From: Crocinitomicaceae bacterium
GTDB lineage: Bacteria; Bacteroidota; Bacteroidia; Flavobacteriales_D; Crocinitomicaceae
DNA length: 64,000 bases
Assembly (NCBI GenBank): GCA_029252405.1
Contig: JAQXBM010000087.1
Coordinates: 52,736-116,735 of the forward strand
Direction: 5' to 3'
Shown here: positions 1-10,493 of the stretch, piece after piece
Position numbering within the stretch: the first letter of the stretch is position 1
How the letters are laid out: every line of letters starts with the position of its first letter
Translations under genes and position numbers: made by a program
The notes under the pieces: model-generated
Databases searched by the model: none
Seen by the model: the letters and a program-made list of their open reading frames with translations, nothing else
Told to the model about the DNA's origin: nothing

Positions 1-3000
1 GGCGATCAGGCTGGAGCCATTGACGTAATCACAATTGGTGGAACGGGTACATTAACCTACTCTTGGAGTTCAGGACAGTCTTCAGAAGATCTTTCAGGTC
101 TCGCTGCTGGAACTTACACTATTACAATTACAGATCAGAATGGATGTACGGCGACAGAAACGTACACAGTAAATAACCAAGCGAGCGGTTTGGCATTCAC
201 TTCAGCAATTACCAATGAGATTTGTTCAAACGGACAAGGTCAAATTACCTTAACTGTATCAGGAGGAAATGCTCCTTACACATACGCATGGTCGAATGGA
301 GGAACAACAGCAACGATCACAGGGCTTTCATCAGGACTTTATTCTTGTACGATAACGGATAACTCTGGTTGTTCAATTGTCACTGGAGATCTTTCAGTTG
401 GAAATACAGCAAACGGCTTGAGTGCATCTACGACTGTAGTCGATGCGAATTGTTCAAACAATGGTTCGATTGACCTTACCGTGAACGGTGGAGCACTTCC
501 ATTAACGTTCTCTTGGTCGAATGGTGCTACTACCGAAGATATTTCTGGTCTTGCAGGAGGAACATACGATTATACAGTTACGGATAACAACAGTTGTGTA
601 GTGACAGGTTCAGTAACAGTTCTTCAAACGAACGGAAACATTACTTACACGTTCACAACAACGAGTGAAATCTGTGGAAACGGCGTTGGTGCAATTGACT
701 TAACGCCTTCAGGTGGAGTTGGACCTTATACCTTCGTATGGTCAAACGGACCAACCACTGAGGACTTATCAGGTCTTTCTGCCGGAACGTACACATGTGA
801 TATCACAGACAACACAGGTTGTACAATTACTACAGCTGCGATTTCAGTAACTGATCTTCCGGGAACATTGAGCATTACGAACCTCATTGCAACAGATGAG
901 ACATGTTCAAACGGATTGGGTAGTATCGATATCTCCGTATCGGGAGGAGCTGCTCCAATTACCTACTCTTGGTCAAATGGACCAACAACACAAGATGTTA
1001 CAAACTTGACTTCTGGAACGTATGATGTAACTGTTACGGACAACAACGGTTGTCAAGTGACGGCGCAAGCAGCGATTAATTCAGCATCAGGATCATTTGC
1101 AATTACTCAACCAATCGTAACGGACGAAAACTGTTCGAACGGTCAAGGAGCAATTGATATCTCAGTTACAGGGCAATCAAATCCTGTGACTTTCGTGTGG
1201 TCGAACGGTGCAACAACAGAAGACATTTCTGGATTGTCGGCTGGGGTGTACTCGGTAACGGCAACAGATAATAACGGATGTGTTGAAACGACTTCTTACA
1301 CTGTTTCAAATAGCGGTGCTTCACTTTCAATTGGAAACGCCAATGTCACGGATGAATATTGTGGATCTGGTTCAGGTTCAGTTACGATAACTGTTTCTGG
1401 CGGAACCGCACCATTTAATTATGTGTGGTCAAACGGAGGAACAACAAATGGAGTAGACAATTTATCCGCTGGAACATATACCGTAACAGTAACGGATGGT
1501 AGTGGTTGTCAAGTGCAAGGAACTTACACGGTGACAAACAACCCTGGAAACTTAGCATTGACTGCCGTTGTTACAGATGAAAACTGTGGCGATGGTCAAG
1601 GTGCAATCGACATTACAACGACGGGAGGAAACTTACCACTCTTGTACGCTTGGAGTTCAGGACAAACAACTGAAGATATCGGTCCAGTTTCCGAAGGAAC
1701 GTACGATTTAGTGATCACCGATCAATTTGGATGTACAGCCAACTACAACGGAGTCGTTGCGAACATTACTGGTGGACTTGGAGTTACAGTAACCTCTGTA
1801 ACAGATGAAAACTGTGGTCAATCAGATGGAGCCATCGATATCACGACTACAGGTACGGGAATCATCTCGACAGTATGGAGTTCAGGACAAACAACAGAAG
1901 ACATTACAGCTATTTCTGCTGGAACATATACAGTGACGGTTTCAACCGCTACATGTTCTGTGACAGAAACAGTGACGGTTGTCAATCAAACTGGAACATT
2001 GGCCACAACGTTCACTTACATTCAAGATGAAAACTGTGGAGACGCTCAAGGATTCATTGATATTGACGTTACAGGAGCAGGACCATTCACTTACTTATGG
2101 AGTAATGGTCAGACGACTCAAGACGCAATCGGATTATCAGGAGGAACATATTCAGTAACGATTACAGACAACAATGGCTGTGATTTAACTGAAACATTCA
2201 CGGTAAACAGTACGAATATTACTAACATGACTGCCTCTGGCACAACAACTGATATTTTGTGTGCTACCGATGATGGAGCAATCGATCTATCAGTTTCTGG
2301 AGGAATCGGGCCATTTACTTACTTATGGAGTAATGGTTCAACGACACAAGACATTTCGAACTTACCAGTTGGAAGTTACACAGTGGTCGTAACAGATGCT
2401 GCAAGTTGCACTGCGACAGAAATACTGACAATTGGAGGTACGCAACAATCGAATCTTGGGTTTACAAACATCAACATCAACGATGAAGACTGTGGAAATC
2501 AAGATGGAAGCATGGTTTACTTCACTGGAGGTACTGCTGATGATTACTATTTAGATGGAGTCAACCTTGGAGGATTCAATGCAACGAACTTATCCGCAGG
2601 AACTTATTTAGCAGCTATTACCGATAACCTAGGTTGTTACGCGGATACAATTGTAACAGTTGGGTCAACAGGAAACTTCAACCTTACTTCGACATCTGTA
2701 GATGAAACATGTGGTCAATCAAACGGTTCCATCGATGTAACAGTTACTGGAGGAACAGGTATGACATATCTTTGGGATTCAGGTCAAACGACTCAAGATC
2801 TTACAGGAGTGCCTGCTGGAACATATACGTTAACGGCAACGGACAATACTAACTGTTCGGTTCAAATTACGGTGGACGTAGTAAACCAAACGGGAGCCTT
2901 TGGAGCAAGTCTTACAAGCCTCGGAAACGAAGATTGTCAAAATGGGCAAGGATTCATTGATATTGATGTTGTTGGAACAGGGCCGTTCACATACGCATGG

Positions 3001-6000
3001 GATTCGGGTCAAACGACGCAAGACATCACAGGATTGTCGGCAGGAACATACTCAGTTACCATCACAGATGGAGCGGGTTGTCAATTGACAGAATCATATC
3101 AAGTTGATAACAATGCGACGTACTCGGTGAGTGCAGTCATCGTTGAAGAATTCTGTACATCTGTTGATGGATCAATTAACTTAACATTAACTGGTGGTGC
3201 AGCTCCTTATACCTTCACATGGTCGAATGGAGCAACAACGGAAGATCTATTCAACGTTGCAGCTGGAACATACACGGTGACAATTGCAGATGCGTTCAAC
3301 TGTCAATCAGTTGAGACATTTGTAGTACCTCAAGGAAGTAACGGTATTCAACTTACCAACTTTGTAATTGTAAACGATTTCTGTGGACAGGGCATTGGGG
3401 ATGTGAACTTCAACTCTGGAGGAACGGTTGATGATTATTATATCGACGGAGTTCTGCTTCCATCATCACACGCTTACAACTTAACAGCTGGAACATACGT
3501 GATTTCTGGAACAGATAACCAAGGATGTTATGTTGAGGAGATCGTTACCGTAGGTAATGATGTGAACTTCACGTTATCTCAAACGACTACTGACGAAACA
3601 TGTGGTCAATTTGATGGAGCGATTGATGTTACAGCTTCAACAACGGGGCTCCTTTACTCTTGGGACTCAGGTCAAACTACTGAAGATTTGTTGAACGTGG
3701 CAGCAGGAACATACACCGTGACTGCAACAGATAATGTTGGTTGTTCAGTTTCATTGACTTCAACAATTGCGAATCAAACAGGAACGCTTGGAATTACATC
3801 TGGAATCGTAACTGACGAAAACTGTCAGGACGGTCAAGGTGCAATCGATATCGACGTAGCAGGAACTGGACCTTTCATTTACACGTGGAGCTCAGGTCAA
3901 ACAACTCAGGATATCACTGGATTGACTGCTGGGACTTATACAGTAATCGTTGCAGACGGAAGTGGATGTCAATTGACAGAATCTTACACTGTGAATGATA
4001 ACGCTTCTTACACAGTTACGGCTGCAATCACTGAAGAGTTCTGTACATCTACGGACGGTGAAATTGACTTAACTGTAATAGGTGCTGGTGCTCCAATCTC
4101 ATTCGCTTGGGACAATGGTGCAACAACAGAAGACCTCACTGGTCTCGTTGCTGGCGATTACACAGTTGTGATCACAGACGGATCAGGATGTCAATTCACA
4201 GAAACATATACGGTAACTCAAGGTAGTACAGGACTTCAACTTGTCAACTTCCAAATCACAGATGAAAACTGTGGTAACGGAGATGGAGAGGTTGATTTTG
4301 GTTCTGGTGGTACTGCAGATGATTATTACATCGATGGTGTTCTTTTGCCTTCGTCAGATGCTGATAACTTGAGTGCTGGAACTTATGTTATTTCGGCTAC
4401 GGATAACCAAGGGTGTTATGTTGATAGTACGATTACAATCGGATCAACAGGAACATTTACATTATCTCATGTGACTACGCACGAAAGTTGTGAACTTGGA
4501 AATGGAGCAATTGACTTAACAGTAACTGGAGGGTCAACAATGTCATACGCTTGGTCGAATGGAGCAACGACACAAGATCTTACCGGTCTTTCTGCTGGAA
4601 CTTATTCGCTCACTGCTACCTCAACAGGTGGAGGAACATGTACAGTCGATTATACGGTGATTGTCAATAACGATAACTCTTTTGAAATCACATCGTCACA
4701 AACCGATGATTACTGTGGAGCATTAAATGGTGTGATTGATCAACAAATCATCTTTGGAGCAGGATTAACATACTCGTGGAATACAGGACAGACAACGCAG
4801 GACCTTACAGGTATCACTGCTGGAACGTACACATGTACAATCACTGATCCTGCAACGAACGGTTGTACATTCAGCTACGATTACACAATTGGCAACGGAA
4901 CAAACGGTATGACTCCTACGGAGAGCATTACTAACGAGTTCTGTTCTTACGGTGACGGTGCAATTGACTTAACAATGTCAGGAGGTACTGGATCGTTTAG
5001 CTTCGCTTGGGATAACGGTGCAACCACAGAAGACATTTCAAGCTTAGCGGCTGGAACGTACGTTGTGACAATCACCGATCTTGGTGATAACTGTCAAATG
5101 ACTGTTTCGTATGATTTGACCAACTCGGCAACGATGGTGGCAACGGAAATCATCACGAACGATCAATGTACAAGTGGAGTTGGAGCAATCGACTTAACAA
5201 TGTCGGCAGGTTCAGGAAACTACACCTTCGCTTGGGATAATGGTGAAACAACGGAAGACATTTCGAACTTGTCACCAGGAACCTACTCTGTTCTGATTAT
5301 AGATGTGGCAGATAACTGTCAAATTACAGAGGTCTACGTTGTAGGTGATACAATTTCAACCCTAGCTGCAACGGCAAGCATAACAGACGAGTTGTGTAAT
5401 GACGGAGCAGGTGAGATTGATTTGACTGTTACAGGTGATGCTGGTCCATACTCATACTCTTGGGATAATGGAGAGATCACTGAAGACATCACCAACTTGT
5501 CAGCTGGAAATTACGAAGTGACAGTAACAGATCAGGCTTCTGGATGTACAATCACTGAAACATACACAGTGGGTAATTCTACGGTGATCTTTGGAGGGTC
5601 GGCCGTGATAGTTGATGCAACCTGCATGACGTGTGCTGATGGTTCGATCGACGTAACTCTGAACCCTGGTGCTTACACGTACTCTTGGGCGAGTGGGGAG
5701 ACAACAGAAGATCTCTCGAACTTGAATCCAGGAACGTATACCTTAACGGTGAGTCTTGGCGGTTGTGATACAACTATGGTATTCGAGGTACTGGAAATGG
5801 TGTCCTTGGATGAAGAATCATTGTTGAGCATCTCGATGACAGTTCACCCGAACCCTGCGTACGATCACTTCAATGTGAATTACGTACTTCCTGCAGGAGA
5901 AGAAGGGAAGATAATCGTAACGGATGCCTTCGGTCGATTGATTGAAGTACACAACGTGAGCGGCGCAGATCAGTTTACGATCAGCACGGTTGAAAAAGCA

Positions 6001-6075
6001 ATGGGCGTGTATTTCGTGACTCTCGAGTCCAAATACGCAACGAAAGTCGAGCGCGTCGTTGTCGGGAAAAAGTAA
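1..6075 (+). CDS. Giant SprB-repeat surface adhesin with T9SS type A sorting domain (5' partial)
   Basis: The frame is open from base 1, so the gene begins upstream of the window. The ORF-track start at 190 is only an internal TTG codon. The visible 2,024 or so residues are 25 full SprB-like repeats plus a partial one at the edge, each about 75-80 residues. A typical unit carries C-x-x-G-x-G-x-I-D, then YxWSNG-TTED, LxAGTY and VTDxxGC. Units 11, 15 and 19 are a divergent subtype with DDYYxDGV. The last 80 or so residues (VHPNPAYDHFNV ... GVYFVTLE ... VERVVVGKK) form a T9SS type A C-terminal sorting domain. Proteins of this family (SprB is the model) are exported by T9SS and serve as surface adhesins in gliding or attachment. 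That role is inferred here. The two conserved Cys per unit suggest intra-repeat disulfides. A strong terminator follows. Confidence 0.93.
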   Translation, partial: GDQAGAIDVITIGGTGTLTYSWSSGQSSEDLSGLAAGTYTITITDQNGCTATETYTVNNQASGLAFTSAITNEICSNGQGQITLTVSGGNAPYTYAWSNGGTTATITGLSSGLYSCTITDNSGCSIVTGDLSVGNTANGLSASTTVVDANCSNNGSIDLTVNGGALPLTFSWSNGATTEDISGLAGGTYDYTVTDNNSCVVTGSVTVLQTNGNITYTFTTTSEICGNGVGAIDLTPSGGVGPYTFVWSNGPTTEDLSGLSAGTYTCDITDNTGCTITTAAISVTDLPGTLSITNLIATDETCSNGLGSIDISVSGGAAPITYSWSNGPTTQDVTNLTSGTYDVTVTDNNGCQVTAQAAINSASGSFAITQPIVTDENCSNGQGAIDISVTGQSNPVTFVWSNGATTEDISGLSAGVYSVTATDNNGCVETTSYTVSNSGASLSIGNANVTDEYCGSGSGSVTITVSGGTAPFNYVWSNGGTTNGVDNLSAGTYTVTVTDGSGCQVQGTYTVTNNPGNLALTAVVTDENCGDGQGAIDITTTGGNLPLLYAWSSGQTTEDIGPVSEGTYDLVITDQFGCTANYNGVVANITGGLGVTVTSVTDENCGQSDGAIDITTTGTGIISTVWSSGQTTEDITAISAGTYTVTVSTATCSVTETVTVVNQTGTLATTFTYIQDENCGDAQGFIDIDVTGAGPFTYLWSNGQTTQDAIGLSGGTYSVTITDNNGCDLTETFTVNSTNITNMTASGTTTDILCATDDGAIDLSVSGGIGPFTYLWSNGSTTQDISNLPVGSYTVVVTDAASCTATEILTIGGTQQSNLGFTNININDEDCGNQDGSMVYFTGGTADDYYLDGVNLGGFNATNLSAGTYLAAITDNLGCYADTIVTVGSTGNFNLTSTSVDETCGQSNGSIDVTVTGGTGMTYLWDSGQTTQDLTGVPAGTYTLTATDNTNCSVQITVDVVNQTGAFGASLTSLGNEDCQNGQGFIDIDVVGTGPFTYAWDSGQTTQDITGLSAGTYSVTITDGAGCQLTESYQVDNNATYSVSAVIVEEFCTSVDGSINLTLTGGAAPYTFTWSNGATTEDLFNVAAGTYTVTIADAFNCQSVETFVVPQGSNGIQLTNFVIVNDFCGQGIGDVNFNSGGTVDDYYIDGVLLPSSHAYNLTAGTYVISGTDNQGCYVEEIVTVGNDVNFTLSQTTTDETCGQFDGAIDVTASTTGLLYSWDSGQTTEDLLNVAAGTYTVTATDNVGCSVSLTSTIANQTGTLGITSGIVTDENCQDGQGAIDIDVAGTGPFIYTWSSGQTTQDITGLTAGTYTVIVADGSGCQLTESYTVNDNASYTVTAAITEEFCTSTDGEIDLTVIGAGAPISFAWDNGATTEDLTGLVAGDYTVVITDGSGCQFTETYTVTQGSTGLQLVNFQITDENCGNGDGEVDFGSGGTADDYYIDGVLLPSSDADNLSAGTYVISATDNQGCYVDSTITIGSTGTFTLSHVTTHESCELGNGAIDLTVTGGSTMSYAWSNGATTQDLTGLSAGTYSLTATSTGGGTCTVDYTVIVNNDNSFEITSSQTDDYCGALNGVIDQQIIFGAGLTYSWNTGQTTQDLTGITAGTYTCTITDPATNGCTFSYDYTIGNGTNGMTPTESITNEFCSYGDGAIDLTMSGGTGSFSFAWDNGATTEDISSLAAGTYVVTITDLGDNCQMTVSYDLTNSATMVATEIITNDQCTSGVGAIDLTMSAGSGNYTFAWDNGETTEDISNLSPGTYSVLIIDVADNCQITEVYVVGDTISTLAATASITDELCNDGAGEIDLTVTGDAGPYSYSWDNGEITEDITNLSAGNYEVTVTDQASGCTITETYTVGNSTVIFGGSAVIVDATCMTCADGSIDVTLNPGAYTYSWASGETTEDLSNLNPGTYTLTVSLGGCDTTMVFEVLEMVSLDEESLLSISMTVHPNPAYDHFNVNYVLPAGEEGKIIVTDAFGRLIEVHNVSGADQFTISTVEKAMGVYFVTLESKYATKVERVVVGKK

Positions 6076-6090
6076 AGATTGAATAATTTT

Positions 6091-6130
6091 TTAAATCGTC
6101 CGTGGAGGTTTCTACGGGCGATTTTTTTTT
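6091..6130 (+). terminator. Intrinsic terminator of the SprB-repeat gene
   Basis: AAATCGTCCGT pairs with ACGGGCGATTT (one G-U pair) around a short loop and is followed by a run of nine or more T. It begins about 15 bases after the adhesin stop codon. Confidence 0.85.
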
Positions 6131-6149
6131 GGCTTGAATTGTAATTTGA

Positions 6150-6740
6150 CTAATTGTTTTTGTAGTATTCTGTGTTCCTTCTCAATATATTCTGTTGTTG
6201 AATATTTAGTTTTTCCCAGTTCGAGTTATAGAAATCAAGTATTTGTGCCCTTAATTCAGATTCCTCACCATAGTTTTCAATCATTACAATTCCGTGGTGA
6301 ATAAGACTTAACTTTTTCGAACTCGGTCTCCTATCTATTTTCATTCTTGACTCAACGAATTTTTCAATCTTAGGTAGAGCGCTTTTATCATCAATAGCGA
6401 ATAATGCCCATAGGACAAAGACAATTTGAATCCTTTTCTCATTAAGCAATGACAAAATAAACTCAGTTGAATCATTCTTCCCTATTTGAGCTATTGTTAG
6501 AATGCAAATTGCTTGTAAATCCTTCTTCCCAAGATGGATACAGTTTTCAAGAGCTTTTAGACTCTTTTTTGTTCCAATTTCCCTTAACGCAATTCCAGCA
6601 TCTTGTTTTAAATGATACGAGGAATTTTCATCTTCTAGAATGGAAATCATAGACTGCTCATCAAACGAAATATTCCTTTTCTTAAAATCGTCAAGCATCC
6701 ATTTCCTTGAAATATCATTAATTGGAAAGTTTTCTCGCAT
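6150..6740 (-). CDS. Small HEAT-like repeat protein, function unknown
   Basis: A 196-residue soluble, helix-rich protein with no signal peptide. The region from about residue 25 to 130 resembles tandem HEAT/PBS-lyase-like helical pairs: HLKQDAGIALREIGTKKSLK, then LQAICILTIAQIGKNDS, then IVFVLWALFAIDDKSALPKI. Such repeats are usually protein-interaction scaffolds. It is convergent with the adhesin gene and divergent from bamA paralogue 1, with about 200 bases of AT-rich DNA on its 5' side, so it is probably monocistronic. No catalytic motif is visible. The HEAT assignment rests on repeat periodicity only. Confidence 0.6.
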   Translation of the reverse strand: MRENFPINDISRKWMLDDFKKRNISFDEQSMISILEDENSSYHLKQDAGIALREIGTKKSLKALENCIHLGKKDLQAICILTIAQIGKNDSTEFILSLLNEKRIQIVFVLWALFAIDDKSALPKIEKFVESRMKIDRRPSSKKLSLIHHGIVMIENYGEESELRAQILDFYNSNWEKLNIQQQNILRRNTEYYKNN

Positions 6741-6946
6741 TTCGTTTAAATAAGCACAACTATTTACAGGATGTCACAAAATAGCAATTTATCCCGCAAA
6801 GCTTCCGCAAAGAGCCAACCAAGTTTCACACGAACAATCACTTCAAACTGTTAACCAAAGTTAACGTTAACAGCTCTTAACACTCACACCTTCAAGCCAA
6901 AACACAATTTCCCTACTTTGGTTTCATAATTCGGAAATCGAACCCT

Positions 6947-9520
6947 ATGAAACCCAACATCCTGCTATTGGTTGCGTCTTTATTCATCGCTTCATTTTCG
7001 CTGTTCGGGCAAAATGTCCAAAACGAGGTCATTTCAACACAACCGAATACGATCAATTCTAATTCTTCAGAACGACTCATTATTGGACGTGTCAACATCG
7101 AGGGTGCTGAAAACTACGACCGAAGTGCCATCAAAGTCATTGCGGGATTAAACGAAGGAATGGTCATTCATATTCCAGGAGATGAGGTGTCAAATGCCAT
7201 TCAAAATCTTTGGAACGAGAAAATCTTTGCTGATGTCGATATTTCCATCGAGAGCCGAAAAGATGAAATGGTGCACCTGCTTATCCGCCTAACATCCTTA
7301 CCCACACTTTCGCGTTTTCGTTTTGAAGGAATCAACAGGCGGGAAGCCGATAAACTGCGTGAAGAAATCAAGCTGTTTTCAGGAAAGACGATTACAAAAG
7401 GGCTCATTTTCACTACGAAGTCAAGTATCCGTGACTTTTTCAAACAAAAAGGCTTTCACGCAGTTGAAGTAGAAATCATTGAATCGGATGATCCTGTTAT
7501 GGACGATTCGAAAGTATTCACCATCGTCATCGATAAAAAGAAACGGGTGAAGATTGGTGCCATCGATCTGCAAGGTGCGGAATCCATCAAACCGTGGCGT
7601 CTGAAAATGGCGATGCGAAACACCAAGCAAAAGGCCTTTTGGCGATTCTACAAACGATCGAAGTTTGATGAAAACGGTTACCGAGAAGATAAACTAACCG
7701 TCCTGAATGAATACAACAAAATCGGCTTGCGTGACGCGGTCTTCTCGAAAGATTCCGTGTACTACGCGAATCCAGAAGAATTGAACATCGACCTAAATAT
7801 TGACGAAGGAAAGGTGTATTACTTCGGAGAGATCGAATGGGTGGGGAACACGAAATTCAGATCGAGCTTTTTGGATACCGTTCTTGGAGTTAATCCTGGC
7901 GATGTATTCAATAAGCAATTGTTCGAGCAACGACTTTTTATGAGCATGGACGGACGCGATGTCTCTTCGCTGTATATGGATCGCGGTTACCTCTTTTTTA
8001 AATTGATTCCAATCGAAACGTCCATTGTCGATAACAAAGTCAATTATCAAATTCGCATCATCGAGGGAGAACAAGCACGGGTGCGAAAGGTTATCATCAA
8101 AGGTAACACCCGAACCAATGATCACGTTATCCGAAGAGAAATTAGAACAAAGCCTGGTGATTTATTCAACCGAAACGACATCATTCGAACACGACGTGAA
8201 CTCGCACAACTCGGATTTTTCAATCCTCAAGGTTTCCAAGTGAACCCCATTCCAAATCCACAAGATGGAACGGTGGACATCGAATACACCGTTCAGGAGC
8301 AATCGGCGGATAAGTTCGAATTGTCAGGAAGCATTGGAGGAAATGGCACGGAGGACAATGCAACGCGCTTAATCGGATCGGCGGGTTTTTCTTTCAATAA
8401 TTTCAGCATGAAAAACATGTTCAAAGGAAAAGATCAGTGGAGACCTGTTCCAATGGGCGATGGTCAGAAATTACAGTTGCGTGCAAGTACTACGACGAAT
8501 TTCCTCAGTGGAATGATTTCATTCACCGAACCATGGTTGGGAGGAAAACGTCCGAATGCACTTTCAGTGTGGGCGAGAGCGGATCGAAATGGAAACACGT
8601 GGCGCGAAGATGATCCCGATTATAGGGGAATCAAAGTGTATGATTTTGGCGTGAGTCTTGGTCGTCGAAGAAAATGGCCAGATGATTATTTTTCAGAGAA
8701 ATTTGAAGTTAACTTTCGTCGTTATGATGTCATCAATGCCTCAGATTTCGTGGCATTCGATACAGGGTTTGCCAATGATTTGAGTTTTGGCTATTCCCTG
8801 CAACGCAACAACCTCAGCAGTCCAATTTACCCGCAGTCGGGTTCAAAAATCGCCTTCACAGGGAAAGCAACCTTGCCGTATTCCTTGTTTGATGGTGTCG
8901 ATGATTACAGCAATTTCACCGATCAAGAGCGATACAAGAATCTCGAGTACTTCAAGCTCAAACTCACAGGAGAATGGCATTTGCCGCTGACACCGGATAG
9001 AAAATTAGTCCTCATGCCGCGCATCGGATTTGGTTACGTTGGAATGTACAACGCTTCCAAAGGTTTGACTCCTTTCGAACGCTTTTCAATGGGAGGTAAC
9101 GGAATGTTTGGTTCAGCGAATTCACTCAATGGGCAGGAATCAATTGCGCTTCGTGGTTATCAAAACGCGGATTTGAGTTCTGTAAATGGTGATCCACTTA
9201 TCGCGAAGTATTCCCTCGAATTGCGCTATCCAATTTCATTGAATCCGCAATTCACCTGTTATGCCTTGGCATTTGCGGAAGCGGGAAACACCTTCCCAAC
9301 CTTGGGTGATTTCAATCCGCTCAACGTGAAAAAGTCGGCAGGGATCGGACTCCGATTCTATGTCCCAATGTTTGGACTCATCGGAATTGATTACGGTCTC
9401 GGCTTCGATCGACTGGATAACTGGTCGCAGGGGGCACTGGATCACAATAAGGTCATCAACAATCAAGGTTATTCTCAAAAGTTCAATTTCACACTTGGGT
9501 TTAATATTGGAGAACTGTAG
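6947..9520 (+). CDS. bamA: BamA-family outer membrane assembly factor, paralogue 1
   Basis: An 857-residue protein with an N-terminal signal peptide (MKPNILLLVASLFIASFSLF), about five POTRA domains (roughly residues 45-450) and a C-terminal 16-strand-type barrel. Visible marks are RFRFEGINRREADKLREEI in POTRA2, RVRKVIIKGNTRTNDHVIRR in the last POTRA, and LRGY in the barrel, matching the VRGF/Y loop-6 motif. BamA inserts beta-barrel proteins into the outer membrane. It is a close relative of the second copy at 10493 and has exactly the same length. Over the last POTRA (about 70 residues) I count only eight differences. A TACTTTG box at 6914-6920 may be its promoter. It lies upstream of the uppS promoter and is separated from uppS by a palindromic repeat, so it is probably its own transcription unit. 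Confidence 0.92.
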   Translation: MKPNILLLVASLFIASFSLFGQNVQNEVISTQPNTINSNSSERLIIGRVNIEGAENYDRSAIKVIAGLNEGMVIHIPGDEVSNAIQNLWNEKIFADVDISIESRKDEMVHLLIRLTSLPTLSRFRFEGINRREADKLREEIKLFSGKTITKGLIFTTKSSIRDFFKQKGFHAVEVEIIESDDPVMDDSKVFTIVIDKKKRVKIGAIDLQGAESIKPWRLKMAMRNTKQKAFWRFYKRSKFDENGYREDKLTVLNEYNKIGLRDAVFSKDSVYYANPEELNIDLNIDEGKVYYFGEIEWVGNTKFRSSFLDTVLGVNPGDVFNKQLFEQRLFMSMDGRDVSSLYMDRGYLFFKLIPIETSIVDNKVNYQIRIIEGEQARVRKVIIKGNTRTNDHVIRREIRTKPGDLFNRNDIIRTRRELAQLGFFNPQGFQVNPIPNPQDGTVDIEYTVQEQSADKFELSGSIGGNGTEDNATRLIGSAGFSFNNFSMKNMFKGKDQWRPVPMGDGQKLQLRASTTTNFLSGMISFTEPWLGGKRPNALSVWARADRNGNTWREDDPDYRGIKVYDFGVSLGRRRKWPDDYFSEKFEVNFRRYDVINASDFVAFDTGFANDLSFGYSLQRNNLSSPIYPQSGSKIAFTGKATLPYSLFDGVDDYSNFTDQERYKNLEYFKLKLTGEWHLPLTPDRKLVLMPRIGFGYVGMYNASKGLTPFERFSMGGNGMFGSANSLNGQESIALRGYQNADLSSVNGDPLIAKYSLELRYPISLNPQFTCYALAFAEAGNTFPTLGDFNPLNVKKSAGIGLRFYVPMFGLIGIDYGLGFDRLDNWSQGALDHNKVINNQGYSQKFNFTLGFNIGEL

Positions 9521-9528
9521 GAAAGTAT

Positions 9529-9607
9529 GGGCTTCAGCTCTACTCAGCCCTCCGTTTATTAGTGCTTAATTCGGGGAGGACCATGATGGCTGAGCGGAGC
9601 CGAAGTC
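9529..9607. repeat. Palindromic intergenic repeat R1
   Basis: Left arm GGGCTTCAGCTCTACTCAGC and right arm GGCTGAGCGGAGCCGAAGTC are imperfect reverse complements separated by about 37 bases. It belongs to the same family as the elements at 14335, 14987 and 19488. It lies between bamA paralogue 1 and the uppS promoter and could act as a two-way terminator. Confidence 0.8.
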
Positions 9608-9645
9608 GGAATGTTTTTCCGTCTGAATACTCCAAAAAAATCCCC

Positions 9646-9717
9646 TATCTTTGCACTTTCTTTTGTTAAAGTACGTTAAGTGTCGTAGCTTGTATTATAG
9701 GCGAATACGATACTTTG
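9646..9717 (+). promoter_or_regulatory. Candidate promoters of the uppS-bamA-ompH operon
   Basis: Two Bacteroidota-type -7 boxes lie upstream of uppS. TATCTTTG (9646-9653) matches TAnnTTTG exactly. TACTTTGC (9711-9718) has a TTG (9690-9692) 18 bases upstream and ends 26 bases before the ATG. Which one is used cannot be told from sequence. Confidence 0.5.
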
Positions 9718-9743
9718 CTTATTTTCGTTAATTATTGAAATGA

Positions 9744-10493
9744 ATGAGTTTGCTACACAAAATTAACCGTGATACCGCACCGAGGCACATAGCTATCATT
9801 ATGGATGGAAATGGCCGTTGGGCTCAACAACAAGGCGAAGATCGCTTGTTTGGGCATAACTTTGGGGTAGAAGCAGTTCGTGAAACACTCAAAGCCGCAC
9901 AAGAAATTGGGGTTGAGTACTTGACACTGTATGCATTTTCAACTGAAAATTGGAACCGCCCGAAGGAAGAAGTGGACGGATTGATGGACTTATTAGTTCG
10001 TACAATTAGTGGAGAAGTGGAGGAATTGCACGAAAGCAACGTGATCATTTCGAGTATTGGAGATACAGAAGGACTTCCAACCTCTTGTAAGGAAGAATTG
10101 GAAGCAGCGTTCGAAAGAACGAAAAATAACACTGGGATCAACCTAATTTTGGCGCTCAACTACAGCGCAAAATGGGAGTTGATTCGAGCAACAAAGCAAA
10201 TCGCGCGATTGGTCAAGTCGGGTGAAATTGAATTAGATCAGGTGGACGACGATATGATGGCAAGTATGCTTTCAACACGTGGAATTCCTGATCCAGAATT
10301 ATTGATTAGAACAAGTGGAGAGAATAGAGTGAGTAACTTCCTTTTGTGGCAGATTGCTTATGCTGAATTCCATTTTACTGAAGTCCTTTGGCCAGACTTT
10401 AAACGAGAACATTTATACAAAGCAGTACTGGACTACCAATCGCGCGAACGTCGTTTCGGATTGGTTTCAGCTCAACTGGAAAAAAACACATAA
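9744..10493 (+). CDS. uppS: Isoprenyl (undecaprenyl-type) diphosphate synthase
   Basis: A 249-residue cis-prenyltransferase that condenses isopentenyl diphosphate units onto farnesyl diphosphate, giving the lipid carrier for peptidoglycan, O-antigen and other wall polymers. The catalytic motif IIMDGNGRWA puts the Asp at residue 21. FSTENWNRP, LIRTSGE and RVSNFLLWQIAYAEF (the C-terminal substrate and Mg region) are all present, and the length is normal. Its TAA stop overlaps the next ATG by one base (TAATG), implying translational coupling to bamA paralogue 2. The ATG at 9744 is preferred to an overlapping one at 9740 because it is the in-frame start. Confidence 0.97.
   Translation: MSLLHKINRDTAPRHIAIIMDGNGRWAQQQGEDRLFGHNFGVEAVRETLKAAQEIGVEYLTLYAFSTENWNRPKEEVDGLMDLLVRTISGEVEELHESNVIISSIGDTEGLPTSCKEELEAAFERTKNNTGINLILALNYSAKWELIRATKQIARLVKSGEIELDQVDDDMMASMLSTRGIPDPELLIRTSGENRVSNFLLWQIAYAEFHFTEVLWPDFKREHLYKAVLDYQSRERRFGLVSAQLEKNT

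Noticed and set aside
190-6075. ORF-track start at 190 for the SprB-repeat protein
   Set aside because: The codon is an internal TTG, and the frame is open to base 1 with repeat sequence, so the gene is simply cut by the window edge.
9360-9569. + strand ORF of 69 codons at the end of bamA 1
   Set aside because: An out-of-frame shadow of the barrel-coding region.
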